64,000 nucleotides of DNA, taken from positions 116,136 to 180,135 of the forward strand of contig NZ_AOLG01000047.1 in the NCBI RefSeq assembly GCF_000336815.1. The letters are read 5' to 3'. Both the position numbers and the translations under genes were made by a program. This document shows, piece by piece, positions 51,823 through 60,481 of this stretch; the first letter of the stretch is position 1; every line of letters starts with the position of its first letter. The notes beneath the pieces were generated by a model. The model saw nothing but the letters and a program-made list of their open reading frames with translations, was not told the DNA's origin and searched no databases. This DNA comes from Haloferax prahovense DSM 18310. Its GTDB lineage: Archaea; Halobacteriota; Halobacteria; Halobacteriales; Haloferacaceae.

Positions 51823-52368
51823 TCAGTCGTCTTTCTCGACCATCGGGCAGTTCCGCACCCGGAAGTGGTCGCTGTCTTCGAGTTCGACGATGGTCGTCCC
51901 CTCGTGGTGGCACGCGAGCGCCGGCGGGTCGCCGAAGTGCTCGCAGCGCTGGCAGAACTCGGTCTTGGGGACGACGTGGTCCGAGACGCCGTCGGCGTCG
52001 TCGACGGGGGTGGCCTCGGCTCCGACGCCGACGCCCGTCGCGCGCTCGTCGTCTTCACCTTCGACGAGCGCCGTCCACACGTCCTCGCGGTCGAGTTCGC
52101 CGACCTCGACCGACTCGAAGAGTTCGTCCGTCTCGTCGCGCTGGTCGGTGACGCGCGAGCGAGCGCGGCGTTCGGCCACGCGTCCGGCGAGGTCCGAAAG
52201 CGGGGCCGAGTCGGCGTCGTCGCTTCGCCCGTCGCGGCTTCCGTCCGGGGCGCGGACGGCTTCGGCGCTGTCGTCTCCCGGGTCGGCGCGTCCGAATGAG
52301 TCGTCGCGGTCGCCGGAGACGGATGGCTCGCCCTCCGCCGCGTCGTCTGTTGAGTTGTCGTCGGTCAT
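51823..52368 (-). CDS. Acidic protein with Cys/His zinc-like motif (DUF8135-like)
   Basis: 181 residues. The first 65 are disordered, acidic and low in hydrophobics. Then comes a helical segment (LAGRVAERRARSRVTDQRDETDELFE, about 60-86) and a conserved C-terminal half with CQRCEHFGD, LACHHEGTTI and FRVRNCPMV: Cys, Cys, Cys-His-His and Cys that could bind one zinc. I recall a haloarchaeal family with this C-terminus (numbered about DUF8135), from memory. It overlaps no neighbour, and the coiled-coil zinc-ribbon gene sits only 15 nt upstream in the same direction, implying one transcript. Confidence 0.75.
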   Translation of the reverse strand: MTDDNSTDDAAEGEPSVSGDRDDSFGRADPGDDSAEAVRAPDGSRDGRSDDADSAPLSDLAGRVAERRARSRVTDQRDETDELFESVEVGELDREDVWTALVEGEDDERATGVGVGAEATPVDDADGVSDHVVPKTEFCQRCEHFGDPPALACHHEGTTIVELEDSDHFRVRNCPMVEKDD

Positions 52369-52383
52369 CGTCCTCGTGAGTCT

Positions 52384-53292
52384 TCAGTCGTCGCCGTGTT
52401 CGCTCCCCGCCGCGGCACCCTGCTGAGCCGACTCCTCCTCCCGGGAGGCGTATCGGTCGTCGTCGCCGTCGGTCGCGTCGTCGACCACGCCGGTAATCGC
52501 CTCGTCGAGGAGGTCGGCGACCTCGTCGGTCGCGCGGGCGTCGTCCGCCGATTCCAGCGCGGGGAGCCGGCCGGTGTGGAGCGTCGCCGACCCGAAGAAA
52601 CCGGGCGAGGACGACAGCTCGCGGAACGGGGACCGACACGACGGACAGCGGGGCTCCGCGAGCAGGTCCAGGTGGACGGTCTCGTCGCACTCCTCGCATC
52701 GCGCTTTCTTCTCGCCGGCCGCGTTCGCGGTGCGGAGGAGTTCGGCGAGCGCCTGTCGTTCGAGGCCGGCGGCTTCGAGGTCGGCCGCCCGACCGCGGAG
52801 GTCGAGTAGCGTCCGCGCGACCGTCCGGAGGTTCTCGTCGAGCGTCGCGGTCGTCTCGTCGAGGTAGGTGAGAATCTCCTCGAAGTTCTCGAAGCCGGCG
52901 TCGACCCGCTCGTCTAGGTCGGTCACGCGGTTCCGAGCCGCGCGCACGTCGTCGGCCAGTCGGTCGAGTTCGGCGTCTAACTCCGGATGCGTGTGGTCGC
53001 GCGGAGCCTTCTCGTCCGCCTCGCGCTTGACCTGCACGACGCGCATCCGAACGTCTGATATCTTCTCGTCCAGTTCGCCTTCGAGCTCATCGACGCGCGC
53101 TTCGACCCCGCCGAGGCGGTCCGAGACCGCGTCCGCGCCGTCGAGCGATTCGCCCGCGTCGCTCACGGCGAGCCGATAGGTCCCGAGGGCCCGTGCGAGC
53201 ACCGTCTCCGGGTCGACGCCCTCCTCGTCGGCGCGCGCCTCGACCCACGTGCGGAGGTCGTCTGGGAGCGACACCCCGTCTTCCCCTTCCAT
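52384..53292 (-). CDS. Coiled-coil zinc-ribbon protein
   Basis: 302 residues. An N-terminal ribbon-helix-helix-like segment (about 8-45: LPDDLRTWVEARADEEGVDPETVLARAL) is followed by a long coiled coil (about 55-190), a four-Cys zinc ribbon (CEEC ... CPSC, about 198-220) and an acidic disordered tail. This layout suggests a DNA- or protein-binding scaffold. The gene follows the KaiC-like gene (76 nt after its stop, same direction) and is 15 nt from the DUF8135-like gene, forming a likely unit. I do not know a characterised homologue. Confidence 0.75.
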   Translation of the reverse strand: MEGEDGVSLPDDLRTWVEARADEEGVDPETVLARALGTYRLAVSDAGESLDGADAVSDRLGGVEARVDELEGELDEKISDVRMRVVQVKREADEKAPRDHTHPELDAELDRLADDVRAARNRVTDLDERVDAGFENFEEILTYLDETTATLDENLRTVARTLLDLRGRAADLEAAGLERQALAELLRTANAAGEKKARCEECDETVHLDLLAEPRCPSCRSPFRELSSSPGFFGSATLHTGRLPALESADDARATDEVADLLDEAITGVVDDATDGDDDRYASREEESAQQGAAAGSEHGDD

Positions 53293-53341
53293 CTTCGTTT
53301 CCAGTTTGTCTACGCAGCCTTAAGAACTATCCCCGAATTCG

Positions 53342-53366
53342 CGACTGTTCGGTGATTCGACAGTCG
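53342..53366 (-). promoter_or_regulatory. Inverted repeat CGACTGT-N11-ACAGTCG
   Basis: Perfect 7-bp arms at 53342-53348 and 53360-53366 lie 3 nt past the KaiC-like stop and about 50-74 nt before the ATG of the coiled-coil gene. It may be an operator of the latter or a processing/termination hairpin between the two genes. Confidence 0.4.
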
Positions 53367-53368
53367 AA

Positions 53369-54205
53369 TCAACGAATCTTCCGCACGTCGCTCACGTCGA
53401 GGCCGCTCTCGTTGATTTCGGTCTCGAACTGCACGATGTTCTCGCTCTCTAACCGGGCGAGCACGCCGCGGAACTCCTGGACGACCATGGTCCGCGCGCG
53501 CTTCGACCCCCCGGACTCCCACTCGAAAAGCAGCGAGCCGCCGGTCGCGCCCTTGAGGACGCCGAGTTCGGTCTTCGAGAGCGCCTCGGTGCTCACGAGC
53601 ACGAGGATGAGCCCGCCCCACTGGTAGGAAGCTTTCTCCAGTCCCTTGATGACCATCGCGATGTCAGACCACGTCATCTCGTCGGACTGGCTCGCCACGA
53701 GGTCGGTCAGGGAGTCGATGACGACGAGGTTGCCGGGCGCGTGCTGACTCAGGGTGGTCCCTAGCGCGCCCAGCACGGACTCGCGGTTGTGTCGGTGGCC
53801 GAGGTCCTCCAACTTCGTCGGCTGGCCGAGGTACCACTCGCGCGGAATCGGGCTGAGTTGGAAGTACTCCGGCGAGAGGTCGTGGAACTCGATGTGTTCG
53901 ACCGCGGATTCGACGAGTTCGTCGTCCATCGTGTAACCCATCTCGCGGCGCAGGTACTCCTCGCCGGCGGTAAACGAGACGTAGTGAATCTCCGGCGGCG
54001 GCGTCGCGGTGTCCGTGAGCGAGCCGTAGTGGAGGTCGAACAGCTCCTCGTCGGTGTGCGAGAGGGCGTTCATCGTCGCGCTCGTGTAGAGGAACTCCCG
54101 AGCGCCCGCGCCGGACTCGCCCGCGAGGAGCACGACGTTCCCCGGGGGTGCGCCGCCGCCGATGATGCTGTCGAGGCGGGGGACGCCGAAGGGGATTTGA
54201 GACAT
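53369..54205 (-). CDS. RecA/KaiC-superfamily HTR-like protein with degenerate Walker A
   Basis: 278 residues from the ATG at 54205 (MSQIPFGVPRLDSIIGGG). KaiC-type domain: substrate-loop IGGGAPPGNVVLLAG, then the Walker A place reads GESGAGAR (29-36), where the invariant Lys is Ala35 and the Thr/Ser is Arg36. Walker B NLVVIDSLTDL and a KaiC-like C-terminal part (FRGVLARLESENIVQFETEINESGL) are retained. Haloarchaeal genomes annotate such genes as HTR-like; the role is unclear. With no lysine it may bind but not hydrolyse ATP. It heads the cluster with the coiled-coil zinc-ribbon gene. Confidence 0.85.
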   Translation of the reverse strand: MSQIPFGVPRLDSIIGGGAPPGNVVLLAGESGAGAREFLYTSATMNALSHTDEELFDLHYGSLTDTATPPPEIHYVSFTAGEEYLRREMGYTMDDELVESAVEHIEFHDLSPEYFQLSPIPREWYLGQPTKLEDLGHRHNRESVLGALGTTLSQHAPGNLVVIDSLTDLVASQSDEMTWSDIAMVIKGLEKASYQWGGLILVLVSTEALSKTELGVLKGATGGSLLFEWESGGSKRARTMVVQEFRGVLARLESENIVQFETEINESGLDVSDVRKIR

Positions 54206-54297
54206 ATCGAACCCGACTCGGCCGCGTCGGTTAGGCGTTTCGGGGAGCGCGACGCGAGGTTCCGCCGCCGGCGCTCCCGCCCCGTCGCCCCCCGCGC

Positions 54298-55260
54298 TCA
54301 CTCCACGCTCGCGCCGCGGTTCCGCCCGCGGGCGACCGAGACGCTTCCGTCGATGTCGGCGTCAGCCAGCGCTGCCCGCCCCGCCTCGACCGCCTCGTCG
54401 ACGTGGTCGGCGTCGGTCACGCCGTAGACGGTCGGCCCCCACGACGACTGACCCGCGCCGTAGACGACCGGCGACTCGGACAGCGACGAGACGAGCGCGC
54501 CGACCGGCGGTCGGTAGACGCCGCCCTGCTCGTCGGCGTACCACGTGCCGTTGAGCCGGCCGACGGACTCGACGGCCTCGCCGAAGCGCTCGGCGGACCC
54601 CTCGGCGAGCGCCGGGAGCAGTCGTCTGGTGACGATGCCGGCGATTCGGTCGCCGGTCTGTGCGTCCGCGCGCTCGACGACGGAGCGCATGCTCGACTCC
54701 TCGGCCGCGCCGTTGCGGCCGGGGTCCACGTCGGGGACGACGAGCAGGAACCGCCAGCGGTCGGGTATCTCGTGTCGGGCGGCGACCGCCGGCACCGACC
54801 ACGAACCGTCTTCCGGTCGGTCGGTGGTGAACCGCGCGGTCGGGTGGCCCGCGTCGAGGACGGCCCCGCCGGCTTCGAAGGTGCCGACGCCGACGCCGGA
54901 GCGGCCGCCGCGACCCATCTCGGGGGCGAGTCGGCGCACGTCGGCCTCGCGGCCCGTCGCGGCCCCGACCGCCCGCAACACCGCGAGCGCGAGCTGTGTC
55001 CCGCTCCCGAGGCCGGCGTGTCGCGGCAGGGTGCGCTCGACCGAGAGGTCGACGCCCTCGACGCCGAGAAGTTCGACCGCCTGCTCGGCGTACTCGCGGG
55101 CGGCGGGATGCCGACACCGAACCTCGGACGCGGGCTCGGCGGCGACGACCACCCGCGGCTCGTCGAGCGCGACGCCCACGCCGCCGTAGAGGCGGTCGCG
55201 GGCGAGGCTCAGATTGAGGAAGCCGAAGTGGATGCGCGCGCCGGTCGAGACCCGGACCAT
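54298..55260 (-). CDS. Beta-ribofuranosylaminobenzene 5'-phosphate synthase (beta-RFA-P synthase) family, GHMP kinase fold
   Basis: 320 residues from ATG 55260 (MVRVSTGARIHFGFLNLS, the family N-terminus). The GHMP phosphate-binding motif LPRHAGLGSGTQLAL and C-terminal GAGQSSWGPTVYGV are present. In methanogens this enzyme couples 4-hydroxybenzoate or pABA with PRPP at the first committed step of methanopterin synthesis. Haloarchaea have no methanogenesis, so a pterin/folate C1-carrier role is likely. The frame extends 97 codons upstream, but that part lies antisense to a Tat-like ORF and lacks family similarity. 92 bp separate it from the HTR-like gene. Confidence 0.88.
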   Translation of the reverse strand: MVRVSTGARIHFGFLNLSLARDRLYGGVGVALDEPRVVVAAEPASEVRCRHPAAREYAEQAVELLGVEGVDLSVERTLPRHAGLGSGTQLALAVLRAVGAATGREADVRRLAPEMGRGGRSGVGVGTFEAGGAVLDAGHPTARFTTDRPEDGSWSVPAVAARHEIPDRWRFLLVVPDVDPGRNGAAEESSMRSVVERADAQTGDRIAGIVTRRLLPALAEGSAERFGEAVESVGRLNGTWYADEQGGVYRPPVGALVSSLSESPVVYGAGQSSWGPTVYGVTDADHVDEAVEAGRAALADADIDGSVSVARGRNRGASVE

Positions 55261-55268
55261 GTCACCGG

Positions 55269-55523
55269 CTATCGGCGGGGACGCCAAAAGGGGGTTTCGA
55301 CCATGGCAACGCGGGCCGGAGTCACCCGCCGCTGTCGGCCGGTTTCGACTCTCGTGGCGGTCGAAGAGGGTGGGCCGAGCGTTCGAAAGCGCAGGAAGAA
55401 CGAAAGCGGGGCGAACTGAAATCGGGGCCGTGCCGCCGCGGTCGTCGCGCCGCCGGCGAGTAGCAGTCCGGTCGCGCCGAGGCTCTTCAGCATCGTTCGC
55501 CGGGAGAAAGACGACAGTTGCAA
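55269..55523 (-). pseudogene. Tat-signal ORF, possibly a gene remnant
   Basis: 84 residues. The N-terminus is a convincing Tat signal (SRRTMLKSLGATGLLLAGGATTAAA). After the cleavage region the sequence turns basic (RPRFQFAPLSFFLRFRTLG..., TRVETGRQRRVTPAR), unlike acidic haloarchaeal secreted proteins, and has no domain. An AT-rich stretch upstream (55525-55590) looks like a promoter. It ends 8 nt before the beta-RFA-P synthase ATG. I read it as a decayed or frameshifted secretory gene, but a genuine small basic exported peptide is possible. Confidence 0.4.
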
Positions 55524-55616
55524 CCGTCATGAAGGTCCATAAAGCCAGCAATATTTCTACAAATCAATTATTGAAAAAACTCTTCGGGTCGAGACAGTCA
55601 GGCGTTCCTGACCGTC

Positions 55617-55937
55617 TCAGACGAGTTCTTCGGCGACCACGTCGACCGAGAGCAGGTTCGGGTCGATGGCGAGGTCGGCCTGCGCCGTGGCGAACTCCGG
55701 GAGGGAGTCGTAGGCGTAGGTCACGACGCGCACGTCGGGGTTCAGTTCCTTCGCCACCGAGATGGCCGTCGCGTCGTCCATATCGGTGAGCACGAACAGG
55801 TCGGCGTCCTCGATACCGGCCTCGCCGAGCGAGTCGGCGGAGGCGATACCGCTGACGCGGACGACCGTCGCACCCTCGGTTTCGAGCGCCTCGCCGAGTC
55901 CGTCCGGGTCGGTCCCCGCGACGACTGCCGTCGTCAT
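55617..55937 (-). CDS. DUF7126-like small protein of the pyrG-guaAb operon
   Basis: 106 residues from ATG 55937, whose start overlaps the guaAb stop by 4 nt (ATGA on the minus strand). Alternating strands and helices ([76 protein letters not shown]) recall half of a TrkA-N/Rossmann domain without the GxGxxG. I recall it as DUF7126, sometimes mis-annotated as CTP synthetase through its neighbour. Translational coupling to nucleotide-synthesis genes hints at a nucleotide-binding regulator; unproven. Confidence 0.8.
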   Translation of the reverse strand: MTTAVVAGTDPDGLGEALETEGATVVRVSGIASADSLGEAGIEDADLFVLTDMDDATAISVAKELNPDVRVVTYAYDSLPEFATAQADLAIDPNLLSVDVVAEELV

Positions 55938-56851
55938 TCGTACTCGATGGTCGCCGGCGGTTTGTGGGTCACGTCGTAGACGACGCGGGCGACGTTCTCG
56001 TTCGTTCCGGTGATGCGCGACTGGATGCGCTGGAGGGTGTCCCACGGCAGTTCCTGCGCGCGGGCGGTCATGCCGTCGCGCGACTCCACGGAGCGGACCG
56101 AGACGATCCAACCGTGGACGCGGTTGTCACCCTTGACGCCGGTGCCCTTGCCGATGACGGCGGCGAACGCCTGCCACGGCTCGTGCTTTTCGGTCTCGTC
56201 TTCGACGACGTGACACGCGTCGCGGGCGACCTGCACCTTCTCGGGCGTGACTTCGCCGAGGACGCGGACCGCGAGGCCCGGCCCCGGGAACGGCATCCGC
56301 TCGGCGATGATGGACTCGAGGCCGAGCGCGCGGGCGACCTCGCGGACCTCGTCCTTGTAGAGGTCGCGGACGGGTTCGACGATGCCCTCGAAGTCCACCA
56401 CGTCCGGCAGACCGCCGACGTTGTGGTGGGACTTGATGTTGCCCTCGGACTCGATGCGGTCGGGGTAGATGGTCCCCTGTACGAGGTACTGGGCGTCGGT
56501 CTCTTTCGCCTCGCGTTCGAACTCGCGGATGAACTGCTCGCCGATGACCTTGCGCTTTTCTTCGGGGTCGACGACGCCGTCGAGGGCGTCGAAGAATCGG
56601 TCCCGGGCGTCGACGACGCGGAGGCTCTCCATGAAGGAGAAGGTGTCCGCAATCTGCTCGGTCTCGCCTTTGCGCATCAGGCCGGTGTCGACGTAGACCG
56701 GGGTGAGTTGCTCGCCGACGGCCTCGTAGGCGAGCGTCGCGGCGACCGAGGAGTCCACGCCGCCCGAGAGGGCGATGATGGCGTGCTCGTCGCCGATTTG
56801 GTCACGAATCGATGCGGTCGCGTCTTCGATGAATTCGTCTACGTTTACCAT
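55934..56851 (-). CDS. guaAb: GMP synthase, ATP-pyrophosphatase subunit B
   Basis: 305 residues. The stand-alone ATP-PPase subunit of archaeal two-subunit GMP synthase: PP-loop SGGVDSS (30-36), [10 protein letters not shown], the [13 protein letters not shown] and HHNVGGLP regions, and dimerisation tail with [17 protein letters not shown]. It activates XMP with ATP, then uses ammonia from the glutaminase subunit, not encoded here. The ATG at 56851 overlaps the pyrG stop by 1 nt (TAATG), coupling GTP and CTP synthesis. The next gene (DUF7126-like) overlaps by 4 nt. Confidence 0.96.
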   Translation of the reverse strand: MVNVDEFIEDATASIRDQIGDEHAIIALSGGVDSSVAATLAYEAVGEQLTPVYVDTGLMRKGETEQIADTFSFMESLRVVDARDRFFDALDGVVDPEEKRKVIGEQFIREFEREAKETDAQYLVQGTIYPDRIESEGNIKSHHNVGGLPDVVDFEGIVEPVRDLYKDEVREVARALGLESIIAERMPFPGPGLAVRVLGEVTPEKVQVARDACHVVEDETEKHEPWQAFAAVIGKGTGVKGDNRVHGWIVSVRSVESRDGMTARAQELPWDTLQRIQSRITGTNENVARVVYDVTHKPPATIEYE

Positions 56852-58500
56852 TATGCTGTCACCTCTTCGTTGCCGAGTTCGCGCGCGTCGAGTTCGCCGA
56901 GGACCGCGCGGAGGAAGCCGAGGAACGGCGGGCTCGCGCGGTCGGGTCGGGAGCGGAACTCGGGGTGGAACTGCGTCCCGAAGAAGAACGGGTGGTTGGT
57001 CAGTTCGAGAATCTCCATGCGGTTTTCGGCGCGGCCGGAAAAACGGAGCCCCTCGGACTCGAGTTCGTCGATGAGTTCGGGGTTCACCTCGTAGCGGTGG
57101 CGGTGGCGCTCCGTACAGGAGGTGTCGCCGTAGACCGCCTCCGCGAGCGTGCCGGCGTCGATGTCGGTGTCGTGCGCGCCGAGGCGCATCGTGCCGCCCA
57201 TCTCGTCGACCTCGTACTGCTCGGGCAGGAGGTCGATGACGGGGTACGGCGTGTCGGGGTCGAGTTCGGCCGAGTGGGCGTCCTCGTGGCCGAGGACGTT
57301 CCGGGCCTGCTCGACGACGGCCATCTGGAAGCCCAGACAGAGGCCGAGGAACGGGATGTCGTTCTCGCGGGCGTAGCGGATGGCTTCGATTTTCCCGCCG
57401 GTTCCGCGGGAGCCGAAGCCGCCGGGGACGACGACGCCGTCGGCGTCCTTCAGGCGCTCTTCGTGCTTGTCGAGCATCTCGTCGGAGTCGACCCAGAGGA
57501 TGTTCACGTCGACGCCGCACTCGATGCCCGCGTGCTTGAGCGCCTCGTGGATGGACATGTAGGCGTCTTCGAGGGCGTACTTGCCGACGAGCGCGATATC
57601 GACCGAGCCGGTTCGGTCGGCCGTGACGAGCTCGCGCCAGCGGCTGTCGCGGTCTTCCTTCGGAAGCGCCTCGTCGGCGATGCCGAGTCGCTCCATGACG
57701 TACTCGTCGAGGCCCTCCTCTTCGACCATCAGCGGGACGTGGTAGATGTCCGGCACGTCGGGGTTGGAGAACACGGCGGCGTCCGGCACGTCGCAGAACT
57801 GCGCGATTTTGGTCTTCGTCGCCGGTTCGAGCTTGTCGTCGGCGCGGCCGACGAGGATGTCGGGCTGGAGGCCGATGCTCCGAAGCTCCTTGACGGAGTG
57901 CTGGGTGGGCTTCGTCTTCTGCTCGCCGTTCTTCGAGTAGGGGACGAGCGTGACGTGCGTGAACAGCACGTCGCCGTCTTCCTCCTCGGAGGCGAACTGG
58001 CGGAGCGATTCGAGGAACGGCATCGACTCGATGTCGCCGACGGTGCCGCCGACCTCGACGATACACACGTCGGTCCCCTCGGCCGCCTCGCGGATGCGGC
58101 GCTTGATGTCTTCCGTGACGTGCGGGATAATCTGGACCGTCTTCCCGAGGTAGTCGCCGTCGCGCTCCTTCTGGATGACGTGCTGGTAGGTCTTGCCCGT
58201 CGTGATGTTGTGGTCGGCGGTCATGTCGACGCCGAGGAACCGCTCGTAGTTCCCGAGGTCGAGGTCGACTTCAGCGCCGTCTTTCAGCACGTACACCTCC
58301 CCGTGCTCGTAGGGGTTCATCGTCCCGGCGTCGACGTTCAGGTACGGGTCAATCTTGACCGCGGTGACGTCGAACCCGGCGTTCTTCAGGAGTCGGCCGG
58401 TGCTCGCGGCCGTGATACCCTTCCCGAGACCGGACATGACACCCCCGGTTACGAAAATGAACTTGCGCCCCATCTCTGGGTCGTATTCGTCCGTCGGCAT
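56851..58500 (-). CDS. pyrG: CTP synthase
   Basis: 549 residues. UTP + ATP + glutamine to CTP. The N-terminal amidoligase domain has [21 protein letters not shown] (nucleotide loop) and [22 protein letters not shown]. The C-terminal class I glutaminase domain has the Cys in [10 protein letters not shown] and the His-Glu pair in FHPEFRSRP. All catalytic parts are present. The start at ATG 58500 ([13 protein letters not shown]) is slightly longer than bacterial enzymes; an internal ATG (MGRKF) is a less likely alternative start. First gene of the pyrG-guaAb-DUF7126 operon. Confidence 0.97.
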   Translation of the reverse strand: MPTDEYDPEMGRKFIFVTGGVMSGLGKGITAASTGRLLKNAGFDVTAVKIDPYLNVDAGTMNPYEHGEVYVLKDGAEVDLDLGNYERFLGVDMTADHNITTGKTYQHVIQKERDGDYLGKTVQIIPHVTEDIKRRIREAAEGTDVCIVEVGGTVGDIESMPFLESLRQFASEEEDGDVLFTHVTLVPYSKNGEQKTKPTQHSVKELRSIGLQPDILVGRADDKLEPATKTKIAQFCDVPDAAVFSNPDVPDIYHVPLMVEEEGLDEYVMERLGIADEALPKEDRDSRWRELVTADRTGSVDIALVGKYALEDAYMSIHEALKHAGIECGVDVNILWVDSDEMLDKHEERLKDADGVVVPGGFGSRGTGGKIEAIRYARENDIPFLGLCLGFQMAVVEQARNVLGHEDAHSAELDPDTPYPVIDLLPEQYEVDEMGGTMRLGAHDTDIDAGTLAEAVYGDTSCTERHRHRYEVNPELIDELESEGLRFSGRAENRMEILELTNHPFFFGTQFHPEFRSRPDRASPPFLGFLRAVLGELDARELGNEEVTA

Positions 58501-58635
58501 ACTGACCGTGTGCGAGCGTACTTCAAAACCATTTCGGAGGGAACATCGTGTGCCAGAGCACCGCACGCTCCCGAATCCGCGAGAATCGCGCGACGGCGAC
58601 GCGACGATGACGCCGACTCGGCGGCGCGTCCCCGG

Positions 58636-59193
58636 TCAGTCCAGCCTTTTAATGACCCGCGCCGGGTTACCGCCGACGACCACCGAGTCGGGCACGTCCT
58701 TCGTGACGACCGCACCCGAGGCGACCACCACGTCGTCGCCGATGGTGACGCCGGGATTGACGACCGCCCGGCCGCCGAGCCACGCGTTGTCGCCGATGGT
58801 CACCGGCTCCCCCGACTCGAGGCCCTTGATTCGCTCCGCGGCGTCGAGCGGGTGGGTCGCGGTGTAGATGTGAACGCCCGGCGCGAGCTGGCAGTTGTCG
58901 CCGAGCGTGATGGGACACACGTCGAGGAAGACGCAGTCGAAGTTGGCGAAGAACCGCTCGCCGACGCGGATGTTGTAGCCGTAGTCGCAGCGGAACGTCG
59001 GCTCGATTTCGAACGAGTCGCCGACCTCCCCGAACAGCTCCCGAATCAGCTCCTCGCGGCGTTCGATTTGGGTCTCGTCGGTCTCGTTGAACAGGCGCGT
59101 GAGCCGCCGCGCGCGCTTTCGTTCCGCGACGAGTTCCAGGTCGCTCGCGTCGTACAGTTCGCCCGCGAGCATCTTCTCCTTCTCGGAGGGCAT
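58636..59193 (-). CDS. Maltose/galactoside O-acetyltransferase-type sugar acetyltransferase
   Basis: 185 residues from ATG 59193 ([15 protein letters not shown], the Mac domain start). A left-handed beta-helix of hexapeptide repeats (about 70-180) contains the catalytic His in [16 protein letters not shown] and ends [11 protein letters not shown]. It transfers acetyl from acetyl-CoA to a sugar, glycoside or related hydroxyl. An upstream extension of 54 codons has no similarity. It is divergent from the aldo/keto reductase gene over 88 bp. The acceptor is unknown; sugar detoxification or glycan modification are the usual ideas. Confidence 0.92.
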   Translation of the reverse strand: MPSEKEKMLAGELYDASDLELVAERKRARRLTRLFNETDETQIERREELIRELFGEVGDSFEIEPTFRCDYGYNIRVGERFFANFDCVFLDVCPITLGDNCQLAPGVHIYTATHPLDAAERIKGLESGEPVTIGDNAWLGGRAVVNPGVTIGDDVVVASGAVVTKDVPDSVVVGGNPARVIKRLD

Positions 59194-59281
59194 ACCCTCG
59201 ATGACTGGGGGAGCGGTGGTAAGTGTACGCACGACTTCCGCAACCGCAGGATTTGACTCGCCCGCCCACGACCACCCGTGC

Positions 59282-60082
59282 ATGAAGGACTTCCCGCGAC
59301 TCGGCTTCGGGACGTACAAGCTCGAAGACCGCGACGAGTGCGTCGAGGCCGTCAAGACCGCCCTCGACGTTGGCTACCGCCACGTCGACACGGCCCAGAT
59401 GTACCACAACGAGGAGTTCGTCGGCGAGGGGCTCGCCGAATCCGACGTCGACATCGACGACGTGTTCGTGGCGACGAAGCTCGACACCGACAACCTCGGC
59501 CACGACGACGTGCTGGAGACCGCCCGCGAGTCCGCCGAAAAGCTCGGCGTCGACACCATCGACCTGCTGTACGTTCACTGGCCGCTCGACAGCTACGACG
59601 AGGACGAGACGCTCGCGGCCCTCGACGAACTCGTCGAGGAGGGCGTCATCGCCAACGTCGGCCTGAGCAACTTCCGACCCGACCAGCTCGAATCGGCAAT
59701 CGAGACGCTCGACGCGTCCGTGTTCGCCCACCAGGTCGAGATGCACCCGATGCTCCAGCAGCGCGAACTCCGCGAACACGCCGCGAAACACGACCACCGT
59801 CTGGTCGCCTACTCGCCCATCGCGCGCAACCAAGTCGCCGACGAGGCGGTCATCGTCGACATCGCCGAGAAGCACGACGCCTCGCCGGCGCAGGTCGCCC
59901 TCGCGTGGCTCATCGAGAAGGGTGCGACGCCCATCCCGAAGGCCGCCTCACCCGACCACATCCGCGACAACTTCGCCGCGCTCGACCTCGACCTCGACGA
60001 CGAGGACGTGGCCGCCATCGACGACCTCGATTCGACCCACCGCATCGTCGACTTCGAGGAAGCGCCGTGGAACCACGCCTGA
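59282..60082 (+). CDS. Aldo/keto reductase (AKR5/DkgA-like)
   Basis: 266 residues. Catalytic Asp and Tyr in [11 protein letters not shown], Lys in [11 protein letters not shown], His in [15 protein letters not shown]-binding end [15 protein letters not shown]. It is closer to the diketogluconate-reductase/AKR5 branch than the AKR at 25742-26626. Cytosolic carbonyl reduction with NADPH; the substrate is unknown. The ATG at 59282 ([14 protein letters not shown]) starts the barrel exactly. It is a neighbour of a sugar acetyltransferase on the opposite strand. Confidence 0.92.
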   Translation: MKDFPRLGFGTYKLEDRDECVEAVKTALDVGYRHVDTAQMYHNEEFVGEGLAESDVDIDDVFVATKLDTDNLGHDDVLETARESAEKLGVDTIDLLYVHWPLDSYDEDETLAALDELVEEGVIANVGLSNFRPDQLESAIETLDASVFAHQVEMHPMLQQRELREHAAKHDHRLVAYSPIARNQVADEAVIVDIAEKHDASPAQVALAWLIEKGATPIPKAASPDHIRDNFAALDLDLDDEDVAAIDDLDSTHRIVDFEEAPWNHA

Positions 60083-60223
60083 CCTGAGTCGACTCAACCC
60101 TGACCGATACCGGTGACGCTGAGAATCCTCATTTTTCGCCGCGAACGGCCCGCTGTGTGTCGTCTTCGTCACCGACGAATCCCTGATAGAGCGGGCCGTG
60201 GGTCCCCGCCACAAACAGGGTGA

Positions 60224-60230
60224 ACATATA
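60224..60230 (+). promoter_or_regulatory. TATA-like box CATATAT deciding the start of the small zinc-finger gene
   Basis: CATATAT stands about 30 nt above ATG 60257 but overlaps ATG 60230 and abuts ATG 60233. In haloarchaea transcription starts about 25 nt downstream of the TATA box, so only 60257 can be a leaderless start. Confidence 0.5.
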
Positions 60231-60256
60231 TGATGGACTCGGCCGTACTGGCGAAT

Positions 60257-60421
60257 ATGGTAACGGTGGTGGTGTGCCCGCACTGCGGACAGGAAGTGGA
60301 ATCGAGATACGAGGGCGACGCCGACTTCGACGGTGTCAGACAGCGGTTAAAAAGCGAGTATCGCGTCGCGCGGCAGACCTGTCCGGTCTGTTCGAACCCG
60401 TACGATCTCCGTCGGGCCTAA
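60257..60421 (+). CDS. Small CPxCG-type zinc-finger protein
   Basis: 54 residues (63 if an upstream ATG at 60230 is used). CPHCG near the N-terminus and CPVC near the C-terminus make one treble-clef or ribbon zinc site; the middle is a charged helix (DFDGVRQRLKSEYRVARQ). Haloarchaea have dozens of such micro zinc-finger proteins, and several in Haloferax volcanii affect swarming or biofilm. The start at 60257 follows from the TATA box at 60224-60230. It lies between the AKR gene and convergent ppc. Confidence 0.75.
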   Translation: MVTVVVCPHCGQEVESRYEGDADFDGVRQRLKSEYRVARQTCPVCSNPYDLRRA

Positions 60422-60481
60422 TCGGTTCCGACGGCGCGGCGACGACGGTCTCGGCGGGTGGCCGAGGGCGTCGGCATCGCG

